From Akebia trifoliata (lineage: Eukaryota > Streptophyta > Magnoliopsida > Ranunculales > Lardizabalaceae): 64,000 bases of DNA. The stretch is taken from positions 19,827,288-19,891,287 of the forward strand of contig CM030717.1 of the NCBI GenBank assembly GCA_017979445.1. Reading direction: 5' to 3'. The translations under genes were made by a program, and so were the position numbers. The notes under the pieces are model-generated. The model ran no database searches. It worked only from the letters and a program-made list of their open reading frames with translations, and was not told the DNA's origin. This document shows positions 12,501 to 25,944 of this stretch, piece after piece (within the stretch, counting starts at the first letter, position 1; each line of letters starts with the position of its first letter).

Positions 12501-12879
12501 TTCCTTTTCAACATTGAGTATTTGTTTTGGCCTTCATTTATAGTGTTGATATTCAATTCTGGCTCTTAGAGGGAGAATTATTTTTTTAAAGAAAAATCTT
12601 TGCCCCTTGTTTTCCTTGATATTATTCGCTTTGGCATCCATTGTGTAAAGTTTATTTCCGTGATACCTGGGATGATAGGTTTTGAACATTGTGCTTAGCA
12701 TGTAAGATGATAGATTCCATGTCTTGAAGTGCTTGATCCAATTTGTTGGATTAATTTTGAGTATTTGAACTCATTGTTGACATTCAATTCTTCTAAGTGC
12801 AATTCATGTTTTGAATTTCCTGTTTCTTGATCATGACCCCACCCCCTCGAGGTACGATGTGTCTTTGAACTATCAGAGT
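12501..12879 (-). other. Unrecognised interior of element B
   Basis: Between the RT scrap and the integrase tail. A 72-codon open frame (12695-12913) has no domain I recognise, and the stretch probably reflects collapsed pol sequence. Confidence 0.4.
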
Positions 12880-13130
12880 AACCTTCGATTCTAGGGATAT
12901 ATGTCGTGCCCATAGGTGAAATTCCTTTCTAAACTTAAAATATTATTGGACAAAAGATTCATTGTTGAAAAATATTAGTGTTTACACTTAGCATATCTTC
13001 ATAAGATCATGTGAAAACATCTCTGAACTCTTTAAGTAAGTTTATTATATTCTCATATTCTTCTGGGGATTGGATAGTTTTGATTTGCACTGCCCAAGAA
13101 TTATCCCTAAATTCAATGTTTGATCAAATT
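12880..13130 (-). pseudogene. Reverse transcriptase N-terminal remnant (element B)
   Basis: On the minus strand the reading around 13110-12990 includes LLKEFRDVFT, a stop, then SYEDML. This is the segment that precedes the RT fingers in Tat elements; element D has the equivalent around 37745-37800. It is broken by stops and soon lost. Confidence 0.7.
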
Positions 13131-13329
13131 CCTTTTTAAATTTTGAAAATTTGTTGCGCACATGATAATCGAAAGATTCTTTCATTTCATTGGAATAACA
13201 GGACTCGACTGATAAACCAGAACAAAGACTCTTGTAAAAAGAACTACTCTTTGAATCCTGACACAACTTGGAGACTAACTACATATGTTGGACATGACAA
13301 GACAAAAAAATAAAGAAAAGACTAGGATA

Positions 13330-14060
13330 ACAAGATAGTGTTTTACCTAGAGGACTCAACATTTCAATTAAAGGTTATTTTCCCTTCGTTGATGAGGTCT
13401 TGAATAGCGTTGTAAAGAAATATACATCTGTTGGTGTACTGACTTGTAACTTGATAAAATTTGCAAAATTGGTGACTTTCGTCATTGTTTTGAAGGGCAT
13501 TGGGTACGAATTTAGACTGTAATGGAGAGATTAGTCATTTCTTTATCAATATCTTCATGACGATACTCAAGGTCATCCTGAGATTATCAAATTTTCTTCT
13601 AGGTTTGCATTGCTTAGCAACATTAACTGTAGATTGTGTTGGATTTGATTTAGCGACCTTTAGACTAAAATGCTTAATAAACTTTTCCATAATTTCTTTC
13701 CAAGTGTGAAGCTAAGATTATATTAACAACATAAGTCATTTAAGAGCGGGTCCTTCGAGAGTGGTGCAAAATAATTGTGCCATTTGTTAACCCTCTAAAT
13801 CTCGTAGATGCATGTCCTTGACATATGTGCATAGGTCAGTTCTTGGGCAAGAAGTTCCGTCGTACTTACGCATGTTTAGTAGTTCATTTTTCTTCGAAGG
13901 ATCGATTTTAATTATTGAATCTTTTCCATGACTATCTTTGTTGTCTTGGCATGTCACAATCGGATATCATTGGTGAGCACAGTTCATCTGATTCACAAAA
14001 CCTTGCATGATTTGACATAGATTAGCCATGTTTTAAACTGATGATCCTTCGAAAAATAAA
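13330..14060 (-). pseudogene. Gag remnant with zinc-knuckle-like motif (element B)
   Basis: Capsid-type protein fragment on the minus strand. The translation from about 14040 shows a start-like region, then KYDGTSCPRTDL and a capsid-like helical stretch with stops. Near 13440-13390 is C-K-F-Y-Q ... Y-T-N-R-C followed by AIQDLINEGKI, the Tat-type Cys/His motif and its characteristic C-terminal neighbour. Element D has the same arrangement at 34742-34830. Frames shift repeatedly. Confidence 0.75.
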
Positions 14061-15348
14061 TTAAAGATCACAATCAATAAGGGCAAAGGATTTGACTAAA
14101 AAAACTATACTAGATGACTCATTAAATGAGTTGAAAGAATGACCTGGGAAGAGATGTATTAGAAAAATTTGACACAAAATGGGATAATATAGAATGTCTT
14201 AAAGCCATTTCTACCAAATAAAATATTTCTTTCATTGTTAAATCTAGATGCATCATTTATCATCACTGAGTTTATTGAAATGAGAAATTAAAAGAATGAT
14301 CCATAGTCGAATGGGTGAAGTGAGGTGATTGATTTAATTCATTTGTTCAGATCGATCAAAATGAGATAATGGGAACTCGTTGACTGGCTCTATGAATGAA
14401 TTCTCGTGCCCAATCAAGTTGTTGGTTCTATTCAGACTGATTCGACCTAATGGGCTAAATTAGACGATTCTTTTCTTGTAAGTAGTTGGTCCATTTGGTT
14501 TTGTAAAAATTTATGAAAATGTTTGATCTAAATGGGCCAATTGATTAGTTATGAACTATTCCAATCCATTAGGAGGAATTGAGTAGCTTATGACCAAGAA
14601 CCAATCGATCTAACTAATTTGGTGTAATCCAATCAGATTCATTTTTAATTAGATCGATAGGTTTGTTCGATGTAGACTAGGTTCAACCTAATGGATTGGC
14701 ATAGTTTATCAATTAAGTTGATTTTATTGGGTCGGACTGACATTGCGGGTTCAATTTGAGCGATTTCGACCGGTCCACCCTCTTACCTATTGGTTAGATT
14801 AAATAAAGCAATCTGAGAACACTCATGATTGATTCGAGTCATGGGCTAATAGGATCACATTTAAGCTCAAGTTTCTAAGCTCACTATATGATTGAGATTA
14901 AGTTAGGACAAAGCTTAGGTCACTTCAGCTTAAAATACCGATATATTATTCCAGTTTCACTTGGTTAAATAGTACATGATACTTCAATTTGATATACCCA
15001 AAGGTACTGTACTGAAGTTGTAGCGTTCACTGTCATCCCCCGTGTCCAAAATGACCGGACTAGCTTGGATCTGGCTATAGGATTTATAAAGACATGTCAT
15101 GATGCAAATATAAGTATGCATACTCGTAAGTGTGTAAGAAATGACAAAGTGCCCCCGTGACGTTTTCGCGAATATCCAACCATACAAGCCATAAACATTT
15201 ATCAAAATCAATCACATCTAATCACATACCAATGAATGAATGAATAAAATCTAATCTAATATAAAAATGTCTTTGAGTCAATTGGGTTGACTCAAGTGAA
15301 TAGTCAACCTAAGGATAGTCTTGGATCGAATCAAGTTTGACCTTAAAA
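14061..15348 (-). other. Leader of element B, no gene seen
   Basis: Sequence between the PBS and gag. A short stretch near 15000 (GGGTATATCAAATTGAAGT on the minus strand) resembles GGGTATATCGAACTGGGG at 51068 in the leader of element C. No reading frame of substance and no tandem array were found. Confidence 0.5.
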
Positions 15349-15366
15349 TCCCTAGTGGAGTCACCA
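15349..15366 (-). other. Primer binding site of element B
   Basis: The minus strand reads TGGTGACTCCACTAGGGA one base after the LTR end. It matches TGGCGACTCCACTGGGGA of elements C and D with two transitions. Tat/Ogre elements are reported to use a tRNA-Arg primer; I could not check the tRNA. Confidence 0.85.
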
Positions 15367-15367
15367 C

Positions 15368-18300
15368 TGAAATCGCTTCAATCATTTTTCACTAAATAGT
15401 GAAGAAGAGTCCAATTGGTAAATTAAAGATTTTTTGAGAAATGGGAGTTGCCACCTAATTTAAGTCTAAGAATAAAAAATAACTCCAACTGGATCTAAAT
15501 CGATTCATGAATAAGAGAAATGGGTAAGGGGTCAAATTACGAGTTTTGGAAGGTACTAGGCACCGAACCCGCTCGATCAAGATGATCGATCTCAACTACT
15601 ATCCAAAATTAATCTATGGTCAAAATACAATAACTAAAGTCAAACTAGGGTCCAATCATCAATAATTTATATCGGATTTGCTAAACGATTCTTACGGTTA
15701 GTATTTTCCCAAATATCACATGATTTCTCAAATTTCGCACAAAAAGGAGAATATATGAAAAAAATTTCTAAATCCCATGATGTAAAACTAATTATAAACC
15801 CATATGCAAATATTTTTCAAATTAGTAACAATGAAATTTTGAAAAAATTCTCTAAGTTAAAAAATTAGAAATATGAAAATTTTAAATTGGTAACTCATGC
15901 GGTTTCTAAATTAGGAACATGAAACTTCCCAAATTAAAAATTTACAAATATGATTAGCTTCCAAATTAGAAATTTATAAAATAATTTTCTAACATTGAAA
16001 ATTATGAAACCTCCACATTAGAAAATTCAAAATATGAAATTTCTCAAAATAACAAATTTATGAATAGGAATTCTCTAATTAGAAAATTATGAATTTATGA
16101 GAATCACCAAATTGGAAATTAATAAAATAACAATGAAAAATTTCACCTTATCATGCTTACCAAATCAGAGATTGACAAATATCAATGCGTACAAAAATTT
16201 TAATTTAAAAAAAAATTTCACAATCATCCAATTCTTAAATTAACCAAAGTTGCATGTATACATAACTTTCAATTTTCCAAAATAACTATCATTCAACAAC
16301 AAGCATATTTGTCAAGTTAAGAAATGCATTAATCACATGGAATAAACTTTAACTCATCACAAATTTCATGTAAAAATCATATGGGACAATTATTCTTAAT
16401 CACAAAAGTTAAGTCATCACAAACTCACTACATCAATCAAATTAAGCACGAAATGATGAAGACATCGTAAAAAAAAAGAAATATTTTTCAATCTTAAAAT
16501 AATACAAAGATCTTAAATCACCATCATCACAAGTCATACAAGTCCAATTCAAACATAATGATTCTAAAGTTAAAAAAAAAAAATCTTATAATCCATGCAT
16601 AAAATAAAAAAATAAAAAAATATGCATCTCCCTTATTATGAATTATTAGAAATATGATAAAATATTGAATAGCATTGCAGGCATAAAAAACCTCATTCAT
16701 GATGAATTCTATGATGATCATGATGTCAAAATTTAGCATGACACATCAATGTAGGCGCAGATTGAACTATAAGAACACATGAAAATAGAGAAAAAAAATG
16801 AATTTTCCACAAAGAATAAGGAGAGAAAGAAAAGAACAAAAATAAAATAAAATAACATAAACTAAAATAAACCTACCTATAGGATGAGATAGCAGCGAGT
16901 TGATTCCTTTAAGTATGACTCGAAAGGCTTATGAGTATTTGTTGTGATTACAGCTACTATAGGAAAAGACAACAAAGACGTGAATGTTAATTGTTGTGGC
17001 TATGGCTGCGAGCGTTTATGTTGGAGTCATTGGTTTAGAAAGAGATGAAGCGAGACTTGGGCTCTTGCTGTTATGGAGATGTGAGAGACGAAGGTAGAAA
17101 GAGGGGACTTTGTGCTGGACGTGAGGGAGATGAAGGAATAAAGAAGGGTGTTGTGTTGGGTTGTAAGAGAGATGAAGGCAGAAAGAGGGGTGTTCTTATA
17201 GGTGATGTAATGGTGAAGAGGAAGAGATGAAGTCAAAGAGAAAGGTGTTCTTATAGGTACTGTATTGGTGAAGAGGGAAATATGAAGTGGGCTGAGAAAA
17301 ATGTGAGCGAGATGAACTGGGTAGAGAATGTTAAGAGATTAAGAGACATAGAGAGGTTGAGAGAGAAGGAGCTTGACAAAGAGAAGGGCAGAATGTGGGG
17401 GAGATGAAAGCTGAGAAAGGGAACTAGACAAAAGACGTCTATGGAGATAAGGGCTGAGAGAGAGAGCTGGACAGAAGAAGTCTGTGGAGATAAGGGCTAA
17501 GAGATGATGTTGCAACAGCCACGTGAGAAAGAGAAAGATGTAGAGAAAAAATCTATGTGAAGAGAAGGAGACCTTCTCTTTAAAATGTTAGGAGAGGAAG
17601 AAAATTAGTAGGTAGAAAGAGCTCTTGGTTGTTGCAGTAGGGAGAGAGAGCTTTGGAGGTCGTTCCATCAATCATCGTTATTAAAGAGAGTCCTCGGTCG
17701 TTGGAGAAGAGAGATGTTTTATAGGGAAAAAAATTCTATTTTGGGTTCTCTTTTGAAATTTTTTTATTTCTCTTTCTTTTTTCTTTTTACATGTTTTTTT
17801 CTCTTTTCTTTCTTTAATTTTTCACTCTTCTTTCTTAAATAAAAGAATGGGAGTCGTGATCTCACACTACTCGCCTTAATGGTTCTCCTACAATTGATTG
17901 GATTTTCGGTTCTAATTTGATAGGTTAGCTTTAATTTTGATTCTTATTTGATTGGTTAATTTTTTATTTTGTCGATTGAATTTTAAATCAATCGATCAAT
18001 TAGAATTTGATTGCCCAATTGGATTTTTATTTTGAATTTATTAGTTGATTGATTTTTAATTTTTAATTTGATTTTACATTTAAATTGGTTGAGTAATTTT
18101 TAATGTGAACTTAAATTTTATTTTGATTAAATTCGATTGCTTGATTAAATTTTAATTTTATTTTGATTTGAATTTTAATTGTTTGAATTTTAATTGGAGT
18201 TTGATTTTTAATTTAAATTTTATTCTCATTAGATTGAATTTTTTATTTAAATTTGATTTTGATTTTTTATCATGTTTTCCTATCAACATCTCTAGGTCAA

Positions 18301-18820
18301 AGTTGGACATTGAGGGGCATTTCAATATATATATATTTTTTTTAATTTATTTGTTTTTGTCGATTTAGGTCCCGTTAGACTCGAAATCACTTTATGAATG
18401 CAATGGAGGTATTTTCGAGATTTTTGGAGGTCCAAAATTCATAAGGGGTATTTTCATCATATTGGTGATTTTTACAAGTTTTTATGAATTTTGGTGTGAG
18501 GTTTCTTTCAGTCCCAATGTGATTATTTCTAAGTTTCAAGATCACATTGTCCTACCATAGCGATGTCTCCAAGTTACCAAACTATATAGAGAAACAATGC
18601 GTACGTGCTTGCTAAAACGGGTGTAAGGTGTAGCAATCCTAAGAATGCATAAATTTCTATATCGAGTAGTAACGAGTAGGGGAGATGAAAGAACTAGAAA
18701 CGGAAAAAGTTAAGGAATTTACTCAGAAGTCTTTGTGTTCTTTAAGCTCATCATTAGGAATTCATGGTGACTGGATGACAAATTATCGAATTAAGCAAAT
18801 GTAAAATTGGGGTGTCTACA
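15368..18820 (-). mobile_element. 5' LTR of element B
   Basis: 3453 bp, from TGTAGACACCCC (minus strand, 18820) to TTTCA at 15368. It includes the empty site for the solo LTR insertion near 17472-17481, G/A-rich repeats at 17035-17480, T/A-rich repeats at 17900-18270, and the conserved U5 blocks at 15443-15453 and 15548-15564. Confidence 0.9.
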
Positions 18821-19165
18821 CCAAGCCAGGACACTTCAAGTATCTAGTGATGCCTTTGGTCTAATGAATACACCAACAATATTTATGGATCTTATGCATC
18901 GAAAATTTTGGAAGCACCTCGAGAAGATGTCCACTATGAAATAATGGCATCTATAGATGATATCCTAATCAATTCTAAGTTGAGGGAAGATCACAAGAAA
19001 CACCTCAAAATCACACTACAGTTTTTACGAGAACATAGGCTATATGTCAAGTTCATCAAGTGTGAGTTATGGTTTCGTAAGATGAAATTCTTAGGGCATG
19101 TAGTATTAAGTGAAAAGATGATAGTAGACCCTTCCAAAGTTGAAGTTGTCCTGTCATGAAAACAA
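18821..19165 (+). pseudogene. Reverse transcriptase, 3' part (element A)
   Basis: Continuation of the RT broken at 3090. It opens GHFKYLVMP and carries the catalytic IDD triad in SIDDIL near 18950, then the thumb-side residues YVKFIKCE and FLGHVV, and a VDPSKVE motif ending at about 19160. An open frame of 83 codons (18908-19159) survives. After 19165 the RNase H, integrase and chromodomain expected of a chromovirus are absent, removed by a deletion. Confidence 0.85.
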
Positions 19166-19563
19166 CCAAAGGTAGTTATAGTATATTTATAAGTGATGTG
19201 GAAGTTGTAAACTATTGGAAATAGTGTTATTTTATTATATTAGTAATAGAAAGTGCCTTATATTACAGTTAATGTGTTGCAGTATGTATATTGTAATTTA
19301 TGAGTTGGTATGAGGAAATCTTGTATGTAGCATTGGGAGACTATGATCGGTTGAAAGTTGGGATGTAGGATTTATCCTTTTGAATAAGATTTTAGATCAT
19401 AAGACTAATGACAAAAATCTTGAGGAAATATCACGATAAGTAGAATATGAAATGAAAGGTAGAGATATTGAATTCGATATGAATATTAAGTATAATGACT
19501 ATTTGAAGAATAGGATATGACATTGAAATTTCGAGGACGAAATTTTTATTATGGAGAAGAAAA
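19166..19563 (+). other. 3' end of element A interior with polypurine tract
   Basis: Non-coding remnant. It ends TTTCGAGGACGAAATTTTTA, the typical Tekay-type pol/PPT boundary, then ATGGAGAAGAAAA (19551-19563) directly before the LTR. Confidence 0.75.
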
Positions 19564-22552
19564 TGTAATACCCCGAGTTTTTTATTCGTATCTTGAGAAA
19601 AAATAATTTGTAAAATTTTAAGAAAATTCTAAAAATGGGACTTAGGGTAAAATTTTAAAAAAAATTTGACCATTTTTAATGAAATATGATCTCACATTTA
19701 GATTCAAAATTACTGAAAAACATACTTTAGCCTATAAACAGACTCAAATGCAAGTCTAAATGAAAACGTTGATAAATCCTTGATTTTTACATTGGACCGA
19801 GTTAAAAAAAGAGATTTTTACTAGAATAAGAATTTATAGAATCCAATTGTACCATTGGGTCCACAATGAAAAATTATAAAAAAAAACTAAGTATTTATTT
19901 ATTACTTTCCAAGTCTAAAAAGTCAAATTATCGTAAAAAATGAAATAACTTTAATTTTTTAGTCAGACCGGACTGAAAAAGTGAATTTTTGTTAAAGTAA
20001 GAATTTGTAAAATCTAGTTGCACCATTAGATCCATAATAATAAAATTATAGAAAGAAGAGTATTCACTCATCAGTTTTGGAGTCTGAAAAGTTAAGTTAT
20101 CGTGAAACAAAACAACTTAAAAAAAAACAATTGTGTCCAGATATTTTAATATAAATGAATTTCATTTTTTTTCATTTCTTCATCTTCTCCAGTAAATCAA
20201 ACCAGAGCCCATTGTGCCTTTTAAAGAATGTTGGTTTTTTACCAACTTGATTTACGAATTCATCAAGAATAGGAAGCCACCGACACTAGGTGAAGAAGGG
20301 AAAAATGTTTATAACATCAAATTCTACAAATCCCGCCCATTTCCTTTTCTTTTTCTTTTTCTTTCTCAACGTTTCATCGAGAAACTGTTGAAAACATAAT
20401 CGATGTTTCGACCCTTCAACCTCCAATTTCAACCGCTAAAAGTCTAAACCATCATCCGTCGTAAAAGGAAAAGAGAACCCCATCGTCGAGATATTGGAAA
20501 CCACTAAGTTCGATTCAAAAATCAACCTTATCCAGCTCTAAATTCCTCGATTTCTTTATTGGTCGTCTCGATTTCCATGCATGTTCTGATATTCTAACAT
20601 CCAAAGATTGGAAAGGGCTTATGTTTCTTATTAGTAATCATAGATTGTGAAAATTGCATTTAAAGTTTTTAACGAAAATTTGTGATGTGTTTCAAAAACA
20701 TAGAATTCTTTTTGTTATTTCAAATTTACGTAAAGATCTTCATGGTTGATGTGTTTAATTGTGTTTTATAGCAAATTATATGTGACTGGCATATTTCACT
20801 GGATTATTTCCACCAGTTTGGCCCTGTACACTACTCAGAACCTGTTTTGATCAAATTTTTATAATTTTTCAATTCAAATGATAAAAATGAATTTCAAAGT
20901 TTAAAAAATGATTTAATATTCAATGAACTCATATTGAGTTGATGAATATCAGAAAATGAATGTTGTGTTCAAAAAATAAAAAATACGTAAAAATAAAAAA
21001 GAGAAAAAGGGGATGAAATGGTAAAATGTAAAAATCACACCCGAGAGGTGATGTTTGAATTTTATATTGTGATGTTATGTATGGGTTGATGAATGAATAT
21101 TTATGGTTAATTTACTTTTTATTGTCATGAGGTGACTTGCATGTTTATTTACGATTATGTGCTAGATTCTGTTTTTTATTTTAGGCCGTTGGGCCACAAT
21201 TGCATTGTAAGAACCTGGATATCGATTATCATCTCTATAATGTTAATTTCATATTTTTTTTATGAAGAAGAATGATATATATAACTATTTTGTGAACTGT
21301 TAAAAAGTTTATAAGTACCTGAAGGGATAGTCTATCATACCATCCGGAGTGATATACTATCTTGATATGTACGGTAAGGACAACCAAGCTCATATGTAGT
21401 ATGAGACGCGTATGAAAGTAGAATGAAAGTGGAATCACAATTAGAAATCCGAGTTTATTGCTTTCTATCTTTACCAGTAAACTTGTACTGTAAAGGTAGT
21501 CATATACAAATGGAGTTGTATAATGGGAATCATATGCACGCCTTATAGGTATAGATGAAGATGATTAGTCAGTAATTACTAACACTCTAGAGTAGTCGAA
21601 TGTTTTGACACATTGAAAAAAGACCCATTGCTTATAGTCACGTTAAATGGCCAACTTGAATCAAATAAATGGTCCTGCAAGTGTGGTAATACATCGACCA
21701 GCCATAAAATCAGGAACTAATAATTTATTATTAGATCATTATGTCCTGACAATGAGTAATTCAGTTGTAGAATCCAAACTCTCTAATTTCACTGCTCCAC
21801 CATTGAGTATTATGTAACCATTGTCTTATTTTGCATTATAAAATGAAAAGTACGTTTACTGTTTCAATTTTATTAATTAGATTAATGCAAAAAGAAAATG
21901 TTATAGTGAGTACTGCTGATTGATGTAATGTGAATTTTAACTATTTAATTACTCATCTTTAGCTATATGTACTAGTTAATTGTAGTTTATTCTATAAAAC
22001 ATTGCATGTATTGAAATGATTCAGAATGTTACTCGTTCATGCAATGATGAGGTTATTAGCAGGCATTATTTGCTTCCCTACTAGGTAACTATTGTTACTC
22101 ACCCTTTCCTCTTCATTTTTTTATTATCAGGTTCTGCACTTGACGAGACAGGTGTAGAATAGCATTAGCAAGTGAGGATTACCTGGTTGGTCAAATAAAT
22201 GACCAGAGTTCATTACCTAGTGAGTACTGAGGCTATAACCACTAGTAGTGTTAGTTTCGTGTAGGTTATATTATAGATTTTGGTTGAACGTTAGGATTTT
22301 GTTAAAGAGAGGAGTTTATATATAATCTTGATATTATTTACTTCTTCTGCACTCTGATCTACCTTACATTGTTAGATGTATATAGGCTCCCACTATTATT
22401 TTATTTTTATATATATATCTAGGATATCATATGTAAAGTTTATCAGATGTTTGAGTGTCTTGGAATGCTAACATAAACAGAGGAAACCATGCCAAAATTT
22501 TGAAGTGCCACCTAGTACCTCGAGATTGTGTTAGTGTTTTGGGGGAATCACA
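19564..22552 (+). mobile_element. 3' LTR of element A (chromovirus)
   Basis: 2989 bp from TGTAATACCCCGAG to GGGGGAATCACA. It shares the family blocks with the other chromovirus LTRs in the window. No TATA box or gene could be assigned with confidence. The flank beyond 22552 is unrelated to retroelement coding sequence. Confidence 0.88.
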
Positions 22553-24050
22553 CTATATCTACTTATATTTCGATTATTTACATCACATATTATTTTTCGT
22601 TCTCTTTTACTTCTTAAAAACCTTTCAAAATCTTTTACATTTTTCTTTCATTTTACCAACCAACTCATCAGTTGTTCTCTTCATGTTACTCTTTATATTT
22701 ATAATTACACCTTATCTTCCTGCATTTTTGCTGTACTACCCAATCACATTATTACACTATTAACTCAATAATCTAATTATTACTATCTTTTCACATTCAC
22801 ATTTAATCTACTTGCATCTTACTCTTTTCAACCCTTTTTAACACAATCACCTTAATACATTTTCCACATTTTTCATACTACACCTTCACTCTCAACAGTA
22901 ATTTCACCTAAACTAATACTTACCTAATCTAAGCATTCCAACTATTCACCTGTTGCTAAAGCATTACATTCCATGTCAAATATCCATCTACATAGCACCT
23001 GCACCTTTGACAACATGCTCAATCAAAATTTACTCACCACATCTACTTCTCCGATACATACACTAATATTAACACACAACTCTTCTACTCAATCAATATT
23101 CACAATCCACAATATCAACAATCACTCACTTATAAATTCACTACTGTGACATCTGTCCTTCTTCCTTATTTATCACACACCAACATCATTATTTATACTC
23201 AACCTTCGCTACATGTATATACTCATTCACCTTAACCATCATCCTACTCATACTACTACACCAAAGCAACACTCATATACATCTCAATACAGTTCTTTTT
23301 TTATTCTTTCTCATCTTACTGCATTTTTCTCACCTCATTTATCCTTTCATTCAGTCTGCTTACACAACATACACACTCATTATACTAACATATACACATA
23401 CTATACTTAAAAACACCAATACTTATTTATATCTAAACATTACTTTTACCACTTTCCTAACATTTTTCATTTCCATTCACCACATAATACCTATATATTA
23501 TTACCAAACTACACCCTCCTTGCATAATTGCACATCAAATATTCCTTCTTACAATTTTAAAACTTCTATTCTCTTTTAAGTCATTCATTTTTTTTTGACA
23601 TCACAACTTAACTCTAAAATTTTTTTCCATAAACATACCAACCTTCAAATTTATAACCCTCATACTTACCAACACCTTTTTTTTTTCTTTATAGAAACTC
23701 AACTTACAATACCAACTCATAATTTAAAATCTTTGTTCACTCTCCAATACTCCATCATTTCTTTTAGCACACCATCCCACCATTTACAAACTCTTTCATA
23801 ACTCTCTTGCACCTATTGTATGCTATTCACTTTAGCACTCTATTTATCAAATGTATGCTTTACAAGTACTCGCATGTTCACTCACCAAACAATTTCACCT
23901 TATATTACATTTAATATGGTACCTACTCTCTATGTTTACAATGTCACCACTACTATTTTATACATTACCGAATAACTTACATGATAATTATTTTACTATC
24001 ATCTTAAGATATTTCATCCTTCAGATAACACACTATTAATCCACCTTTGT
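22553..24050 (+). other. Nearly G-free stretch, no gene
   Basis: About 1.5 kb made almost wholly of A, C and T on the plus strand. Many 60-base lines hold none or one G. Short open frames here (for example 22455-22763 and 23213-23410) are Thr/His/Ser/Tyr-rich and look like composition artefacts. The origin is unknown; a similar bias is seen in the LTR of element D at 28560-29450. Confidence 0.7.
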
Positions 24051-24204
24051 AATAATCCAAAATTTAATAATAGACACCATTTCCATTGCTAGCAGAATGT
24101 ACCTAGAATCTTATCCTAGGCTTTCTAATCTCTATGGACTTCTAAACATAGAAGAGATCGTAATCCCAATACAGAACTAGTACTGAGCTCAGATATGGAA
24201 TTTC

Positions 24205-24297
24205 TGATATCACTCTATGATATCATTTACTTCTATGTAATAAAGCTATCTATGTCCCATACGGACCTAATACTTGAAATTATAGGCTTTGTACCAT
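24205..24297 (-). repeat. PBS-bearing leader repeat, copy 1
   Basis: This segment is homologous to 25945-26028: both contain CTCTATG-TATCA and CTAT-TCCCATACG. On the minus strand it starts TGGTACAAAGC beside an LTR-like end (...TTAGACA), resembling an initiator-Met primer site. Confidence 0.55.
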
Positions 24298-25932
24298 GTC
24301 TAAACCTAGAGAGGGGTGAATAGGTAAAATAAAATTTATGTTTTAAAATCACCCCCACGAAGTTAAATTAAGTCTCTCGATTATGCTATTATGATTAAAG
24401 ATATAGAGATGCAGATGATTAATTTAATTTGAGTTATGGCATAACATACGACACATATTCATAAGGTAGACATTTTATCCAATGCTTGATGTGCATATCA
24501 TGGCATCTATGTCATTTATATGAAATCAGGCATAATGCATAATTGTAAAGAAGATATAAGATTTATAGTGATTTGGCAACTTTCCTACGTTCACTACCAA
24601 GTACCCCATTCTTGGGTCTTAGGTTCCACTATCAAATGGAGGTTTATGGTTCACCTCGAAACCTTACACATAATTTTTATGCCTAGGATAAATTCTAAAC
24701 TTTAAGATTGAGAGAACGATATTCTCTCAAAATGAAAATTTTCCATCAGTTGAATCCTTAAACCAATTTATTCAAAAGAGGTAGCATCTCATTCAAACTT
24801 TAAGTTAATCTTTAGGAAACTTAGAACCTTGTTCTGTTGAGTAGACTCCTCAATTCTTCTTAAGAGCTTGATTTTGTGTTGGAACCAAAAATCTTTTTTT
24901 ATTAAAGAAAGATAAATTAACAAAAATACTCACAAGAACTGGACTCAATGGATCGATTTACCAATATGGTACTTTGAGTTCTTCACGTCTTTGAGAGTGT
25001 CATCTTCATCTAGATGTGCTCTTTGTTTCAAATGGATGCTCTAAGCTTCTTGAGATTCACCAATATGTGTGCAAGCAAGGATGTTAGATGGAGTGGTTCA
25101 AAAATGAAAAGGCTTAGGTTGAATGTGTTATCAACTAAGTTTAAAGTCTTTCAAAGCTTGAGAAAACATGGAAAGAATGGGAGATCAATGTAGGCTTTCT
25201 CTAGAGTTGGAACCTTAAGAGAAATGAACAAAAGAACTCATTTTAAGAGCCATTTTCGAGCTCCCAATGGCTTTACAGGTGGAACCAATTTTTAAAACAC
25301 TACCATCGGTTCCATTTGTCAATTGCTGGAGGTGCCACCAGATTAATTACAAAACTGCCATTAAGGGGTATTTCAGCCATTACTTTCAAAAGGTAGCTCC
25401 GCTTAACATGCCATTTTGGGTATCTAATAGATCTTACTATGTAGAACATCCCCAAATTACCACCAAGGGGTGGACAATGTCACAAGTAAGTGAAATGACC
25501 AAAATACCTTTTTTACCATTTCTAGCCAAAACGAGCTTTTGGGAAGTGCGGTAATGAAATGGTTTGAAGGTGTGAAAGATTTTACCTATATAATGTCTTC
25601 GAAAGGTCACCAAGGATAGAAGATGGTCTTAGGGTGGTCAAATCTCTAATATCCCCTAAATGACAATTTTCTGATTTACGAAAGGTCCGATGAGTGAATA
25701 AGTTGAGGAAATAGTTTTTCTAATCACTACGGGTCAACCTATAAATCATCTCAGTATTGTGAAATGGTCTTAGGTGGTCTTATTACATCTAAGGTTTTGT
25801 ACACCCAGATTGAAACTTTTTATCGAAGCGCGTGTGATTGAGAAGCTTTACCAATCTTCATATGTCTTCAATGGCAAATCGGTCCGACATTCAACATATG
25901 TCTCGGGATTGACAAAATATGGAACTAACAAT
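24298..25932 (-). mobile_element. LTR-like repeat, possibly SIRE/Maximus-type copia LTR
   Basis: On the plus strand it opens TGTCTAAACCTAGAGAGGGG, then GTGAATAGG. That block is common in SIRE/Maximus LTRs, as I recall from plant repeats. On the minus strand it would run from TGTTAGTTCC to ...AGACA, with a primer-site-like sequence after it. An open frame of 95 codons (25267-25554) lies inside, without a recognisable domain. Boundaries and family are tentative. Confidence 0.4.
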
Positions 25933-25944
25933 AGTAAACTCTGA

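Larger units (their letters stand above)
3091..18820 (-). mobile_element. Tat/Ogre-like LTR retrotransposon, coding-deficient (element B)
   Basis: Two LTRs of about 3.45 kb (3091-10000 once a 3454-bp insertion is removed, and 15368-18820) enclose a 5.4 kb interior. Read on the minus strand it begins TGTAGACACCCC at 18820. A PBS lies at 15366-15349, then scraps of gag, RT and integrase, structured 3' UTR repeats, a polypurine tract near 10013-10001, and the 3' LTR. The two LTRs differ at roughly 12 percent of positions in a 150-base stretch I compared, so the insertion is old. Most of PR, RT, RH and INT is deleted, so it could only have moved with proteins made elsewhere, or it was deleted after insertion. 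Confidence 0.85.

Noticed and set aside
22553..24039. A run of short open frames that might be a gene cluster
   Set aside because: Their residues mirror the G-free composition and no motif or splice pattern is present.
25267..25554. 95-codon frame with a Cys-Trp-Arg-Cys-His stretch, as a zinc protein
   Set aside because: Only one such stretch, no partner cysteines, and it lies in an LTR-like repeat.
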